Shown piece by piece: positions 10,490 to 20,459 of a DNA stretch of 64,000 bases (position 1 is the stretch's first letter; each line of letters begins with the position of its first letter). Source of the DNA: Marchantia polymorpha subsp. ruderalis (lineage: Eukaryota > Streptophyta > Marchantiopsida > Marchantiales > Marchantiaceae); the NCBI GenBank assembly GCA_037833965.1, contig AP031354.1:25460001-25524000 (forward strand). The letters are read 5' to 3'. The position numbers and the translations under genes are program-made. The notes under the pieces are model-generated. The model was not told the DNA's origin, ran no database searches, and was given only the letters and a program-made list of their open reading frames with translations.

Positions 10490-13300
10490 TGTGGTAACAC
10501 ACTTTTTGTTTTTTTCGCAGAATTTAAACAATTTTAGAAAACTAGTACCAAAGCAGTGTTTGTAGCTAGAGAAGGGTACGCTAAATAGAGTGGATTGATG
10601 AGATTGTCACGAGGGCACAAAGAATCACGTAGTCGGATGTACCAACGCCAACGTCTTCGGCGCCTTCGGCAAAAGCTCCTTTTTGAGGTGTCTCTACTCA
10701 CGCGCCTCTAGCGTATAAGGAAGCTACGCTTCCGGCGCAGACACCTCAGGAGGAGGTTTTGCTAAAGACGTCCGGAGAAGGGCCCGGACCTCTACAGGCA
10801 TCCGACCATGAGTGCGCCTTCGGCGAAGCGCCGCTAGCGCGGAAAGGGAAAACCTTCATAACAATCGGGATACACGGGAAATCCAGTTGGTTGAAGTTGC
10901 ATTAGAAAGAGCTCGGGATGCTCGTTCTAACGAGTCCAAGAGCGTCGGAGATGGATCAGGAATGGAGAAGTTATGAGCGTCGGAAAACTCGTAGCCGGAC
11001 ATGCGCCGTTCGCGCTAGGGTTCACAGCCGGAAAGGATTCCCGTACGCCCTCGGCGATGCGCCTTCGGCGGAATCACGCGCTCACAGGAGGAAACCAACT
11101 CAGAGTCGGAAGCGCCCTTGGCGGCTGTTCATGGAAGGAAAGCGCCGGTCGGATGTACGCCTCCGACGTGGCGCTGACGGCCGGATGCGCTGGCATGAGT
11201 TGCGCTGGCGGATATGCGCCGGCAGCAACGGACGAGGCATAAAGGACAGAATAGGCGGTACGACTGCGCGCCGGCGTAATTCGATCCGACTGGATGTGCG
11301 CCTCCAGCAAGGCGCCGACGGATAATGAACGCACCAGCGGCGACACGCCTCCGGAGAAGGGCGGGTTAGGAAAAGACAACAGGGCCGACGTATACCCTGC
11401 AACGGACTCGAGTCCGGAAGGTGGCGGCGGCGGGAGAATTCAACGTTTAAGCATGCGAATGCGCGCAATGCGGCGACGTGAATTCGCGCATGCAAAGGGC
11501 AAACCGTTAAGCCGTATAGCCGGCTGCGTACGTTGCAACCAGTAAGAACGTTGGACGTTCTTGAAATCGGAGAAGAAAAGACTGCGCTCCAGTCTCATTC
11601 TCTCATTCTTGACTTTGCAATTTCCAGTTCCAAGATTACGCGCAAGGGCGGAGCGACCTGCAGTGAGAGTAGAGAGGGCGGAGACGAGTTGCGCAAGGAT
11701 CTTGGCGGACCTTGAAAGAATTGGGAGTAGCGATCTTGAACGAGAGCAGAGAGAGTGAGCAGTCAGTGCTTGAGAGGCCGACGCGCAGTGGCGATTGTGA
11801 GAGAGCGAGCGAAAGGGAGAACGTTTGTGTGTGTGCAGGCAACGCAATGTCGAAGGTTCCCCAGCTGCGAGTGTCTCCACTCAGGGTGCCGCAGATCGGT
11901 CTACGCGCATTTCAAGATGTGCTGTTGAGGCTGAAGCTCGATTTTCTCCTCTGGGGGTGGAATTGGACATGTCCGGAGATGGTGCGCGAGTATCTGCAAG
12001 AGAGACACAAGCCTTCTCGCGGATTTCGCCCACACCCAGAGAGATGGGACATTTGCAATTGGGCGCAGGTGTTGGGCAGGTGTGCCGGCGAGGAAGGGGA
12101 TCTCCTCTTCGAGGCCGACAGCGTGAAAGTGTCCCAGGAGGAAGAAGTCTCTTACAATGAGCTCTTCAAGGTGGCTAGACATCCCAAGAACGGTTTCCGG
12201 ACACGGGATTACAAGGATCGATTGCGGAGAAATGTCGCGACGGCATTGCTGCAGATATTGCAGCCGACCAAGACCGCTTACATGCATGGTTGGCAGGTAG
12301 AGTTCGTGGAGCTAGTGTTGTCAGGAGCTCCGGTGCATTGGGCACGGCTCCTGTGGAAGGTGACGCGCCAACATGCGCAAGAAGAGAGGGGAGGAACGCT
12401 CAATCATCTATCGCCTTACTTAATCGTGTTTTACCGGGCGATGGGATGTTTGACGAATGCTGAGAAAACTCGGTTTCCGCAGCTGACCCGGACTTATCCA
12501 GGTAGATATTCGAGGGAGGCCGAAGTAGACACGGATCCGGACGAGGAACCTGCCAGTACGCCTCCGGCTCCGGCTCCAGCCAGAGCAGCAGAAGAACGTC
12601 GAAGTGAGCGCATTCCGCGCAAGCGGAAGTGGGATGAGAGACCTGAGGACAGGCAGCCGGAAGTACCAGCTGCGCCGACTCGTGGTCGGCCCACCCCCGA
12701 GCCTCACAGTCGACCAAAACAGAGGGCACGCAAAATGCCAACTGTTACTGAGGAGACCAGGCGAACTCCGACCCGGCGGAATCTCACACAGGAAGAGCTA
12801 ATCGCTCAGATCCTAGGGAAGACGGCAGAAACCTCTGCACAGAAGGCACCACAGCCTTCGGGAGGAGATGGACGGACTGACGACCGGCCGACTGCGAGTC
12901 GGATGACTGAAGGTCGACAAGCGGAAGGAAGGCCAACTGAACGGCGCGTTGAACCGGACAGCAGGCCGGAAGCAGAAGAGAGTTTGGCTGACGAGCCAAC
13001 AATCCTCAGAGGGTCGTCTTCGGCGGAAGGCACTTCTGGAAGAACGCCACCAGCAAGCAGGCCAAGTGGAGTCAAGACGCGCAGGGTGTATCTGACTCCC
13101 AGTCGGACAACTGCTGGTCGGCCGACTGCGAGTCGGACAACAGAGAGTCAGCCGGATTCGCCGACTGCGAGACGGATAGAATTCAAACTCTACAAAAGTC
13201 TGTTAAACGTGACACTTTTACTCTGTGTGTTGCCTCTGTCCCTGTGGGTTCGATCTTTTTACCACCATACTGCAGTTTTAGCCTTTGGTGGGTTATTACA
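10490..13300 (+). mobile_element. Solo gypsy LTR (2.8 kb) upstream of F-box gene
   Basis: It begins TGTGGTAACAC and ends GGGTTATTACA, the termini of the gypsy LTR family in this window. It is flanked by a perfect 5-bp target duplication, gagtt, at 10485-10489 and 13301-13305. Its 5' third carries the GC-rich GCCTTCGGC-type palindromes and one 'GTTGGAAAGAGCTC' module. Its middle carries a truncated copy of the U3 ORF. Relative to the 5.4-kb LTRs, the ORF 3' end, the TATA region and most of U5 are deleted, the join being near 13170-13200. Formation by LTR-LTR recombination is the usual explanation for a solo LTR with a target duplication. Confidence 0.9.
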
Positions 13301-13394
13301 GAGTTCACGTCGACAAAAATTCTCACGCGGATTGAAACAGATAGGCACAATTGTAAACAATTGTGTGTTGCAATATCTGCACATATACTTGTGA
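11847..13394 (+). CDS. LTR-resident U3 ORF, truncated and diverged copy
   Basis: Homologue of the 961-residue ORF at 33790-36675. I place the start at the ATG at 11847 because both copies have the same AACGCA-ATG context and their similarity begins there. The N-terminal domain (about 225 residues, from PLRVPQIGLRAF to AEVDTD) aligns throughout with the large copy at roughly 55% identity by eye, without gaps of note, and a basic motif (IPRKRKW, then SRPKQRARK) follows. About 450 codons are free of stops. The coiled-coil C-terminus has been removed by deletion, and the frame now runs out through the LTR end into F-box flank. It is probably not functional itself, but it is evidence that this ORF was maintained in a diverged subfamily. 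Confidence 0.7.
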   Translation: MSKVPQLRVSPLRVPQIGLRAFQDVLLRLKLDFLLWGWNWTCPEMVREYLQERHKPSRGFRPHPERWDICNWAQVLGRCAGEEGDLLFEADSVKVSQEEEVSYNELFKVARHPKNGFRTRDYKDRLRRNVATALLQILQPTKTAYMHGWQVEFVELVLSGAPVHWARLLWKVTRQHAQEERGGTLNHLSPYLIVFYRAMGCLTNAEKTRFPQLTRTYPGRYSREAEVDTDPDEEPASTPPAPAPARAAEERRSERIPRKRKWDERPEDRQPEVPAAPTRGRPTPEPHSRPKQRARKMPTVTEETRRTPTRRNLTQEELIAQILGKTAETSAQKAPQPSGGDGRTDDRPTASRMTEGRQAEGRPTERRVEPDSRPEAEESLADEPTILRGSSSAEGTSGRTPPASRPSGVKTRRVYLTPSRTTAGRPTASRTTESQPDSPTARRIEFKLYKSLLNVTLLLCVLPLSLWVRSFYHHTAVLAFGGLLQSSRRQKFSRGLKQIGTIVNNCVLQYLHIYL

Positions 13395-14070
13395 AGCAGC
13401 TGTCAAACTTGAGAACGCTGGCTGCAGAAGTCTGGACAAGAGAAGAGTTTTAACATAGGGGAAACTGTCCCCTATCGACGAAAATGTCAGATAGGGTACA
13501 GAGAACGGGAGAGAAGTTCCCGTTACTGAGGTTCCGACCTCTGAAGTCATTGACATTAACACCTACTAGTATCGGTTGACAGTTACTTATGCATCGGTCA
13601 TCTCATCGTATCATTTTGGATTTCGCGTTCGTTGAACGGTCAATTTCACAGTTTGAAGTATGTACGTACTATTTACAACTTAAAAAACATTCTCTCAACC
13701 GTGAGCTATCCGTTGAGCTACCTTTTTGTATTTATCGATAGTAAGAAATATAATTTGAATCTAATATTATGTTGATTTAAGCATTCTTTGAAGAGTAAAT
13801 ACCCTCAAATTAAAAAATGACTGATAACTCTTCACCTCTACCTGGGGCGTCAACATATTTTCAAAGAGGAAACATTCTTCTATTGATGGATTTGCTGAAG
13901 GCAATTGATTTACAGTTTTATCTTTTGTTCATCAACCCATCTACCATTCATGCATTTTTAATCTTCCTCCTCACAAAATTACCGTTGATTTTGCTACAAT
14001 TATTTAAAATTACGGATAGTATTGTGATAACACACCAAAAGATAAAATTGCAGTATAGCAGCAAAAGGTC
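13301..14070. other. Displaced upstream flank of the F-box gene, then unassigned sequence
   Basis: 13585-13670 resembles 5030-5110, the upstream flank of the other F-box gene, confirming that this stretch was next to 10489 before the solo LTR arrived. The rest (to 14070) shows no gene. A hairpin-like run around 13460-13540 ('ggggaaactgtcccc', 'gaacgggagagaagttcccgtt') is visible. Confidence 0.55.
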
Positions 14071-14661
14071 TGTGGTAACCCACTTTTTGTTTTTTTGCAG
14101 AATTTAAACATTTTTGGGAAACAATTGCGCAGCAACAACTGTAAATAGTAATCGGTACACTAAAATAAAATAAAAGTGGATGATCGCGGGTCACGGAGAA
14201 TCATCGAGTTGGGCGCAATGTCGGGGACAGACGCCCTGGCCCGAATGGACGGTTCTTACTGAGGGAGAGCGCCTCTAACGCCTTCGGCAAAAGCTTTCTT
14301 GTTAAAGGGTCTTCGGCTTAGAACGAACGTGTTGAGGTCTTTCCAACGAGACCCTAACCAAGTGGAGGCGTTGTGAATTGCATAAGCTCTGAGGGATTTC
14401 TCTAGCGCCGAAAGGCGTGTCACCGAAGACGGATTATGCGCCTTGCGCCGAAAGAGAACTCCTTCAGAATTGATCGTTCAGGTCAGGGCGCCTGTTCCGG
14501 ACATTGCGCCCAACTTCTGGATACTACGAGATTATACGAGACCCGCGATTATCGATCTTCACTCTATTTAAATGTACCGATCACGATTTACACGGCCGCT
14601 GCGGTACTGTTTTCCAAAACTGTTTTAAATTCCGCACAAAAACAAAAAGTGGGTTACCACA
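14071..14661. mobile_element. Foldback element made of two inverted gypsy LTR 5' ends
   Basis: The left end reads TGTGGTAACCCACTTTTTG. The right end, on the opposite strand, reads the same, and the inverted similarity continues inward for about 200 bp or more (including 'gttgggcgcaatgtc' and its inverse). Only the first few hundred bases of the LTR are present on each side and no coding part remains. Flanking five-mers (aggtc / aaaat) do not match, so I see no target duplication. It could come from an aberrant reverse-transcription or self-integration product, or from an inversion between two LTRs. It truncates the duplicated block that resumes at 14662. Confidence 0.75.
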
Positions 14662-14990
14662 AAAATAAATTATGGTGAATTTTAGAGAGGAAGTAGACTG
14701 TATTCACAAAAATCCTAACGCATAATGATGTAATTTGAGAGGGGTAGTTGACGACCATGCTTGACCAAAGAAAAAGGGAGACTTACCGAAAGCGAGACGT
14801 CCAGCAGTAGTCTCAACGAAGATGGTCAGGGCACTAGTGATATATTTGGGGAACAACCTAACTGTACCGTGGTCAGATCCTGCTGTACATGCATGAGACA
14901 AATAATTGCTAGCAACCTAAATTGATGGTCGTAAATGAGAAGTTCATTCGGCAGACATGGATAGCACGACCTTATGAACATTCTTAGAAA
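14662..14990 (-). other. Exon-like segment B, copy 1, with remnant of the 117-bp array
   Basis: 14662-14730 matches the distal end of the 117-bp repeat arrays. About 14776-14888 on the minus strand is a conserved segment also found at about 22965-23075 and 28045-28145. It reads GSDHGTVRLFP, then IFVETTAGRLAFG, and ends at GTAAGT, a good splice donor. The frame is open here but shifted in the copy near 23030. It may be an exon of a minus-strand gene whose first exon is the peptide ORF at 16510-16659. I do not recognise the protein family. Confidence 0.35.
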
Positions 14991-14999
14991 TAAAATATC

Positions 15000-15640
15000 G
15001 TTTTTCCACATCATGTTGGTTCACCTGCTATTGATATATGATGAACGAATGAAATAACAATTCTACACTCTATGGCTGTTTTGATCTTTGCAAAGAAAAG
15101 TAACATGCTTGAACAAAATCCTCCAGCCACAATTATAGGAGGGTCCTGACAGATCCTCTTCTTAAGCTTAGGTAGACTTTTCACCTCTATTCTCTTCAAT
15201 TCTCTTGACACTAGAAAGACATCAGATACAGCATATTGTCCATTCGAAGTATCACCATCTTCTACCTCTATTTTCATTTCTATGTGAAGCATAGTTGCTG
15301 CTCAACATTCTTCAATCTACCTTTTGGTCAATCATCCCTCGGTTGTAGATCTGTTAACTTATATTTCACAAACCACAGTGCTTGGAGCTTTATTACTGAA
15401 TACAGCTCTTACCTTGAAAATCTTCATTTTTTTCTCCTCAGCTAACAACATGGAGATTGCTGCCCAGTTCAAGTTCCAAACTAATCTACATCCTGTACAA
15501 AATGGGTGTAGTCTATTGTACATAATTTCCAAATTAGCTTCGATCATCTCAATTTTGTTATCATCAGCGATTGAATGCTTGCCCGTTATCCAGCCAGTGG
15601 AATGAATCATCTTCTTTCCAAACTCCACCTAGCCACGAAG
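15000..15640 (-). other. Exon-like segments C (shared with 25230-25740)
   Basis: Two minus-strand segments are conserved with the third block. One reads CRLVWNLNWAAISMLLAEE (about 15430-15512) and is bounded by an acceptor-like 'ttttgtacag' and a donor-like 'CAAG-GTAAGAG'. The other reads DGDTSNGQYAVSDVF (about 15200-15270) and follows 'cacatag'. They look like exons of one gene, but the copy at 25.2-25.7 kb has stops in places. No family recognised. Confidence 0.3.
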
Positions 15641-16500
15641 AAGAAATGTGTAAACCATAGAATCACCAAGATGCGGAACAATTCGATCCAAGAATAATCA
15701 AACGGATTGGTCACACCTAACTCCTTGCAATAAGACATATCTCTAGTCTCCGAGCTTGTCACTCACAATACGCCCATGGTGCTCATGATCGATATTGATT
15801 GAACGTGCGGAAGAAGGAAGAGTTATGATGCATTCGCAAGACCTTTCTTAGAATGTCAAGGATGGGTCTGAACATGAGACACAACAAACTTTAAGCTTGT
15901 AGAAAATTTAATCTGTGCAGATGATTCTCTTCTTATACATTGCGGAGAAGATATAACTACATCAAGCCTGTCAAATAAGACTCTTGAACAAGTCTCAAAT
16001 TTGTATCGTCATCAAGCTCTTATGGAAAGCGTGGATGGTCCTACACATCTCTGATGTTTCTTCACACCAACACAGGTGAGTGTGCTACAATCTCACATCA
16101 TTTCAACCTTACAGCATCTGAACATCAAAGTAATCCCATATCGATCATATCTACTGTTACCTTACATATTTACTACTCGGTGTAGTGTTGATCTTGTCCA
16201 GCTGTCAAGATCATCATCTACGCTCGCAGTTTATTTTAGTTATCCTACCAGTGGCAGATCAGTATGTGGACATTGTCATGATATGGGTCTTATTGTCCAC
16301 TTGTGGACGTCTTCTTGAAGGTCCTTATTGGCAGCAACACCAGGGCTTGAAGCCGCACAAAAAACCAGAATGCGGCTTGCAGCAGCATAGACGAATAAGA
16401 CATCCTTTACTCCTTGGTTTTGAATGATCTGCTCAAGACACCTCGCACTTATGATTGTGGTAAAAAATGCTTGACAAAGAAAGCAAATTCTAGAGTTTAA
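15641..16500. repeat. Duplicated block D (also 20460-21490 and 25770-26700)
   Basis: Three copies of an about 0.8-1.0 kb sequence with shared words such as 'aatcaaacggattggtcacacc', 'gtcaaggatgggtct' and 'gatcttgtccagctgtcaag'. No uninterrupted ORF is conserved in all three, so this is most likely intron or 3' sequence of the minus-strand gene, or plain duplicated non-coding DNA. Confidence 0.7.
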
Positions 16501-16509
16501 CCTCCTTGT

Positions 16510-16659
16510 CTAGCTTTGAGGAAATCGAAAATAAAAAGCGCAGAGAAAACCATTACCCCATAGACCTTCTTGTTGTTGTAAAGCGTTGGCAAAATTGCCC
16601 ATGGCAAACTGAAGAAGGAGGAGACATGCACAGAAGAGGAGCAGCTTTTTCCACTCCAT
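16510..16659 (-). CDS. Small secreted-peptide ORF, copy 1 (49 aa)
   Basis: The ORF starts MEWKKLLLFC, has a leucine-rich hydrophobic core (ACLLLLQFAMG) and a small-residue site (FANA) where signal peptidase could cut, and then a 23-residue remainder ending in FRFPQS. It has the same start and stop as the copies at 21553-21702 and 26774-26920. The ORF overlaps longer but unrelated frames on the same strand, which I regard as shadows. Either it encodes a tiny secreted peptide, or it is a first coding exon that reads through into an intron. Copy 1 and copy 3 have GGGGTAATG near codons 34-36, which could be a weak splice donor. No known peptide family recognised. Confidence 0.45.
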   Translation of the reverse strand: MEWKKLLLFCACLLLLQFAMGNFANALQQQEGLWGNGFLCAFYFRFPQS

Positions 16660-16829
16660 AACTCTCCTTCTTCGGTTGAATCAAAGAACAGAGTTCGACC
16701 TGAGTAAGTCAACTTTCCAAGATGGACGATATACCTTCACAAAGTAGCTTTCACCCACTTACAGTCACACAAGGCCGAGAACCTTCTTGAATTTATGCTC
16801 CCTGCAAGAGTGTTCTGAGTGTTTATCTA

Positions 16830-17940
16830 TGATCAGGATTGTGATGTTGAAAAATCACATCAGGCAATATTCGACTGACGGAAAATATAGTATATTGTAT
16901 ATATACAAGGTGATTTATACAGAGAGGGTAGATTGGAAGAGCGAAACTCCTAAGAGTCACAAACATCAATATCACATCAGGTAATATTTGATTAATGAGA
17001 AAAAAAAATTATGATTAAATTGATGGTGACCTGTCGACAGCTTCTAGACTGGATTAGCAAAACTCCTAAAAGTTACTGACATCGCTATCACATCACGTGA
17101 TATTTGACCGATAAAAAAAGGATATTCATTCAGATTAAATTTTTGGTGACTTGTGGACAGGTTTTTGCCTGGATTAAAAAAACTCCTAAAGAGTTGCTTA
17201 CATCATTATCACATCAGGAGAAATTGGACTAAAGAAAAAGGGATATTCAGAATAATTTTTATGGTGACTTGTAGACAGGTTGTAGACTGGAGTACCAAAA
17301 CTGAAAAAGAGTTCTTGACATCAATCTCACATCATAAGATATTTGACTGATGAAAAAAGGATATTCATTCAGATTAAATTTATGGTGACTTGTAGACAGG
17401 TTGTAGGCTGGATTAGCAAAACTCCTAAAGAGTAACTGACTTCAATATCCCATCAGGAGAGATTTGACTGATGAAAAAAAAAGAATTATTTAGATTAAAT
17501 ATATGTTGACTTGTAGACAGATAGTTAACCTCCTAAAGAGTCACTGACATCAATATCACATCAGGAGATATTTTATTGATGAAAAAAGGATATTCAGAAT
17601 AATTTTAATGGTGACTTGTAGACAGGTTGTAGGCTGGATTAGCAAAACTCCTCAAGAGTAACTGGCATCAATATCACATCAGGAGAGATTTGACTGATGA
17701 AAAAATGATATTCAGAATAATTTTTATGGTGATTTGTGGACAGGTAGTAGACTGGATTAGCAAAACTCCTAAAGAGTTACTGAAATCAATGAGATATTTG
17801 ACTGATGAAAAAAGGATATTCAAAATAGTTTTTGTGTGACTCGTAGACAGGTTGTAGACTGGAGTAGGAGAAATCCTAAAGAGTTACTGACATCAATATC
17901 ACATCAGGAGATGTTTAAGTGATGAAAAAAGATGAAAAAA
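16830..17940. repeat. 117-bp tandem repeat array 1 (about 9 units)
   Basis: The unit contains 'atttgactgatgaaaaaagg', 'ttatggtgacttgtagacag', 'ctggattagcaaaactcct' and 'gagttactgacatcaatatc'. Units vary by point changes and small indels. The array begins about 170 bp upstream of the peptide ORF start at 16659, the same arrangement as in the other two blocks, so it may be part of that gene's promoter region. Confidence 0.9.
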
Positions 17941-18221
17941 AAATATCGCCATCCTCCTCTTTCTGGACAATGGTCCAGGAAGCGTAGTGATTGGCGAGCA
18001 TTCGACGGTGTGCGTCTTACTCAAAGTTCTACATGCAGTCTAGAGTAAGCCTAGAGTAAGGCTTCCATCAGCACTGATCGAAAGGCGGGAAAATTTAACT
18101 GCCAACAACTGTCACAAACTGCTTTATCTAGATCGAAGATCACTCACATGATTTTATTTTCACTGCATTCGTCCACTACGGTAAAGCAAATCACTGGCAG
18201 ATGATTGATAGACTTCTTCAG

Positions 18222-20162
18222 AGAAGTGTCATCTGTTGTAGACCTCATAGATCCGTATGTGGAACGACACCCATCGGAATATGCTTCTTTCATTGAAATG
18301 CAAACCATCAGGATATGAACAAATGCGTAGCGGCTTTACCTGGGACTATCTTCCTTTGAAATATTTCAGATTTCACTGCAAATGCAAGCTAATTCTAATG
18401 TGAAAATTAAGGATGCAGTGGTGCATGAGACGAGCCAGAAACTAGCCGCCGCCATGGATCAAGTAGACAGCTTGGAGAAACAGCTTGAAGAGCTCAATGA
18501 CTTGTACAACTCATTGAGTGCTCAAAGTACGAAAGATGCCACAGAAACAATCAACTTGCAGGATCAGATCAATTCCCTACACAACCACATTGCTGAACTC
18601 GAGCTGAGCATGGAAATGGAAGCAGCTGCCAGGCCAAAGCTGGAGGCTGATTCCTACGAAGTTGTGGCTTGCATCCAGGAGGTTACGCAGGAGGGATGGG
18701 GTGATAAGACTGTCAGCCTATCTGAAAGCAACTCTGCTAGTTCCGAAGCAACCAGTCTTCTTGAGGAAATGAGCAATCTGCTTATAGCAAAGAACAAGGC
18801 AGTCGCTCAAGAAGTGGAAGCCAAAACATTCTCGAAACAGGAATCTATGTCTCAAATGCAACAAATGCTCGAGTCGAAAGATCTAGAGTTGAGCGAATTG
18901 AGTAAGAGAATGGAAGAGGCTGCTTCACATATGGCTCAGCAAGAAGACGTTGTCCAAGGGAAAGAGATGCTTTGAAGAACGAGCTTGTTCTTGCTGAGCA
19001 AAGAACAGCCAATACCTGGGAAAAGCTGAGTCTTGCTGTAAGAAAGGCAAGGACGTTGTGTAACAGCGAGACTCCTTGAAACAATCATATTCCATCCAAG
19101 CAGGAGGTACTGCTAGCGAAGTGTAAGGAGGAACTGGCCAGTAAAGAGTCTATGGTGTAGAGGATCAAGGACAAATTGATGACGTCTAACCGGAAGGTTG
19201 AAGACCTAGAAGCAAATGTAGAGTCTTTGATGAGACGTAAGTCGGTCCTTGAGCGTGACACGCTTGACAAAAAGAATCTCCTTCAGGCTCTGGAGACGCG
19301 TCTGGGCAAATACAGTTCGCAAAATGAATGGCGCTCGATGAAGTTGACGCAGAAAGTTCATTGGTTGGTCTCTGCTATTGCTGATGCTGAAATCAGGGAA
19401 CTGGTGTCTTCCCAAGAAGCGGAGGCAGCAAGGAAAGAGTCGAGTCACCTACGCTCACATATGAGAGACACTCAATATGAAGTTGAATGTGAAAAAGAAT
19501 CGCTTTCCATTCTGACCATGAAGCTGGAGAAGACTGAAAATGAGCTCCAACGGAATCAGCATCGAACGGCAGAATTGGAAGCTCATCTACCTGCTCTTGC
19601 ATCAGCTCATCATCAATCGGAGATACTTTTGGAGAAAGTTTGGAGTCTAGAATACCTTCTTGAGAAGGAGCAGGAAAAGGTTACGAATCTAGAATCCATC
19701 CTGGAGCAAAAGCAGGCTGAGATGAGGAAAGCAGAAGAGGCCATCTATGCTTGGACGGGACGGTCCGAGGAGACCGAAGCTTATCTTCAGAGAAGTCAGA
19801 TGCGCATTTCAGAGTTGGAGGCGCACTTGCGAAAATTGAGCGCGATTCAACAGCAAGCTGAAGAACTCTCCAAACAGGTCCAGGGTCTAGAGGAGGTTGT
19901 TCAACAGAAACAGTCTGCTTTGAAAGCTTTGGAAGCTTCTCGTACAAAAGCCGTGAACAAGCTAACTAAAACTGTTAACAAGTTCAGAGAACTATGTCAA
20001 CAGTCAAAAGGAGTTGTTGATGACCTGAAGCGTGTGCAAGGAAGTGTAGAAAGCAAGGATGCCGAGATAAATCAGCTGAAGGAAGAGCTTGGAAGATTCT
20101 GCGCTGAAGCTCGGCAGTTACAAGAGAGTAGATTTCAGCAACGCTCTCCTCGTGGAACTTGA
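18222..20162 (+). pseudogene. Coiled-coil protein relic, TNO1/golgin-like
   Basis: Two long open stretches (18382-18975 and 19176-20162) encode almost continuous alpha-helical coiled coil. Between them are conserved motifs in shifting frames: EKLSLAVRKAR and then RDSLKQ, which in plant TNO1-type proteins occur together as 'EKLSVAVRKGKGLVQQRDSLK', and later KVHWLVSAIADAE and KTVNKFRELCQQSKGVVDDL. A one-base loss near 18967, a second frameshift near 19072 and a stop near 19157 break it. A short exon-like segment VDLIDPYVERHPSE at 18222-18298 precedes it and recurs at 23633. An acceptor-like 'tatttcag' sits at 18361-18370. The family assignment is from remembered motifs. The role, trans-Golgi tethering with SYP41 in Arabidopsis, would be that of the parent gene, not of this copy. 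Confidence 0.55.
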
Positions 20163-20459
20163 GCAGAGACTGCAAAGTGATGAGATTTCGCAGGTAGGGA
20201 AACGGTCGATACCGTCCACTTCTGCAGCTTCGCAGATTGCGCGGTACAAAGAAGCCTGCTTCGTTTGATGTAGGTATCGATATGGATGTGGGATCAAGCG
20301 GATTGCTGGAGGTTTCAGACGAAAAAGGTAAGAATACAATGTTCCTTTCAACAACTTATGACATTCACAATCAGCCAACGACTGAAACTGCAGATCACAT
20401 CTGAATTTGATCATGGGCATTCATGGTTCTCTGAGTTATAATTTTGTTTCTTAATTTAA
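20163..20459. other. 3' flank of the coiled-coil relic
   Basis: After the stop at 20162, the sequence up to 20340 still looks exon-like ('gaaaaaggtaagaata' near 20322 is a donor-type sequence). It may be a further piece of the parent gene. Nothing more can be supported. Confidence 0.35.

Noticed and set aside
16830..17940. CTGATGA repeated in each 117-bp unit, recalling the hammerhead ribozyme core
   Set aside because: The following sequence (AAAAAAGG) cannot form stem II and no GAAA/UH core elements occur at the right distance, so the match is only seven bases.
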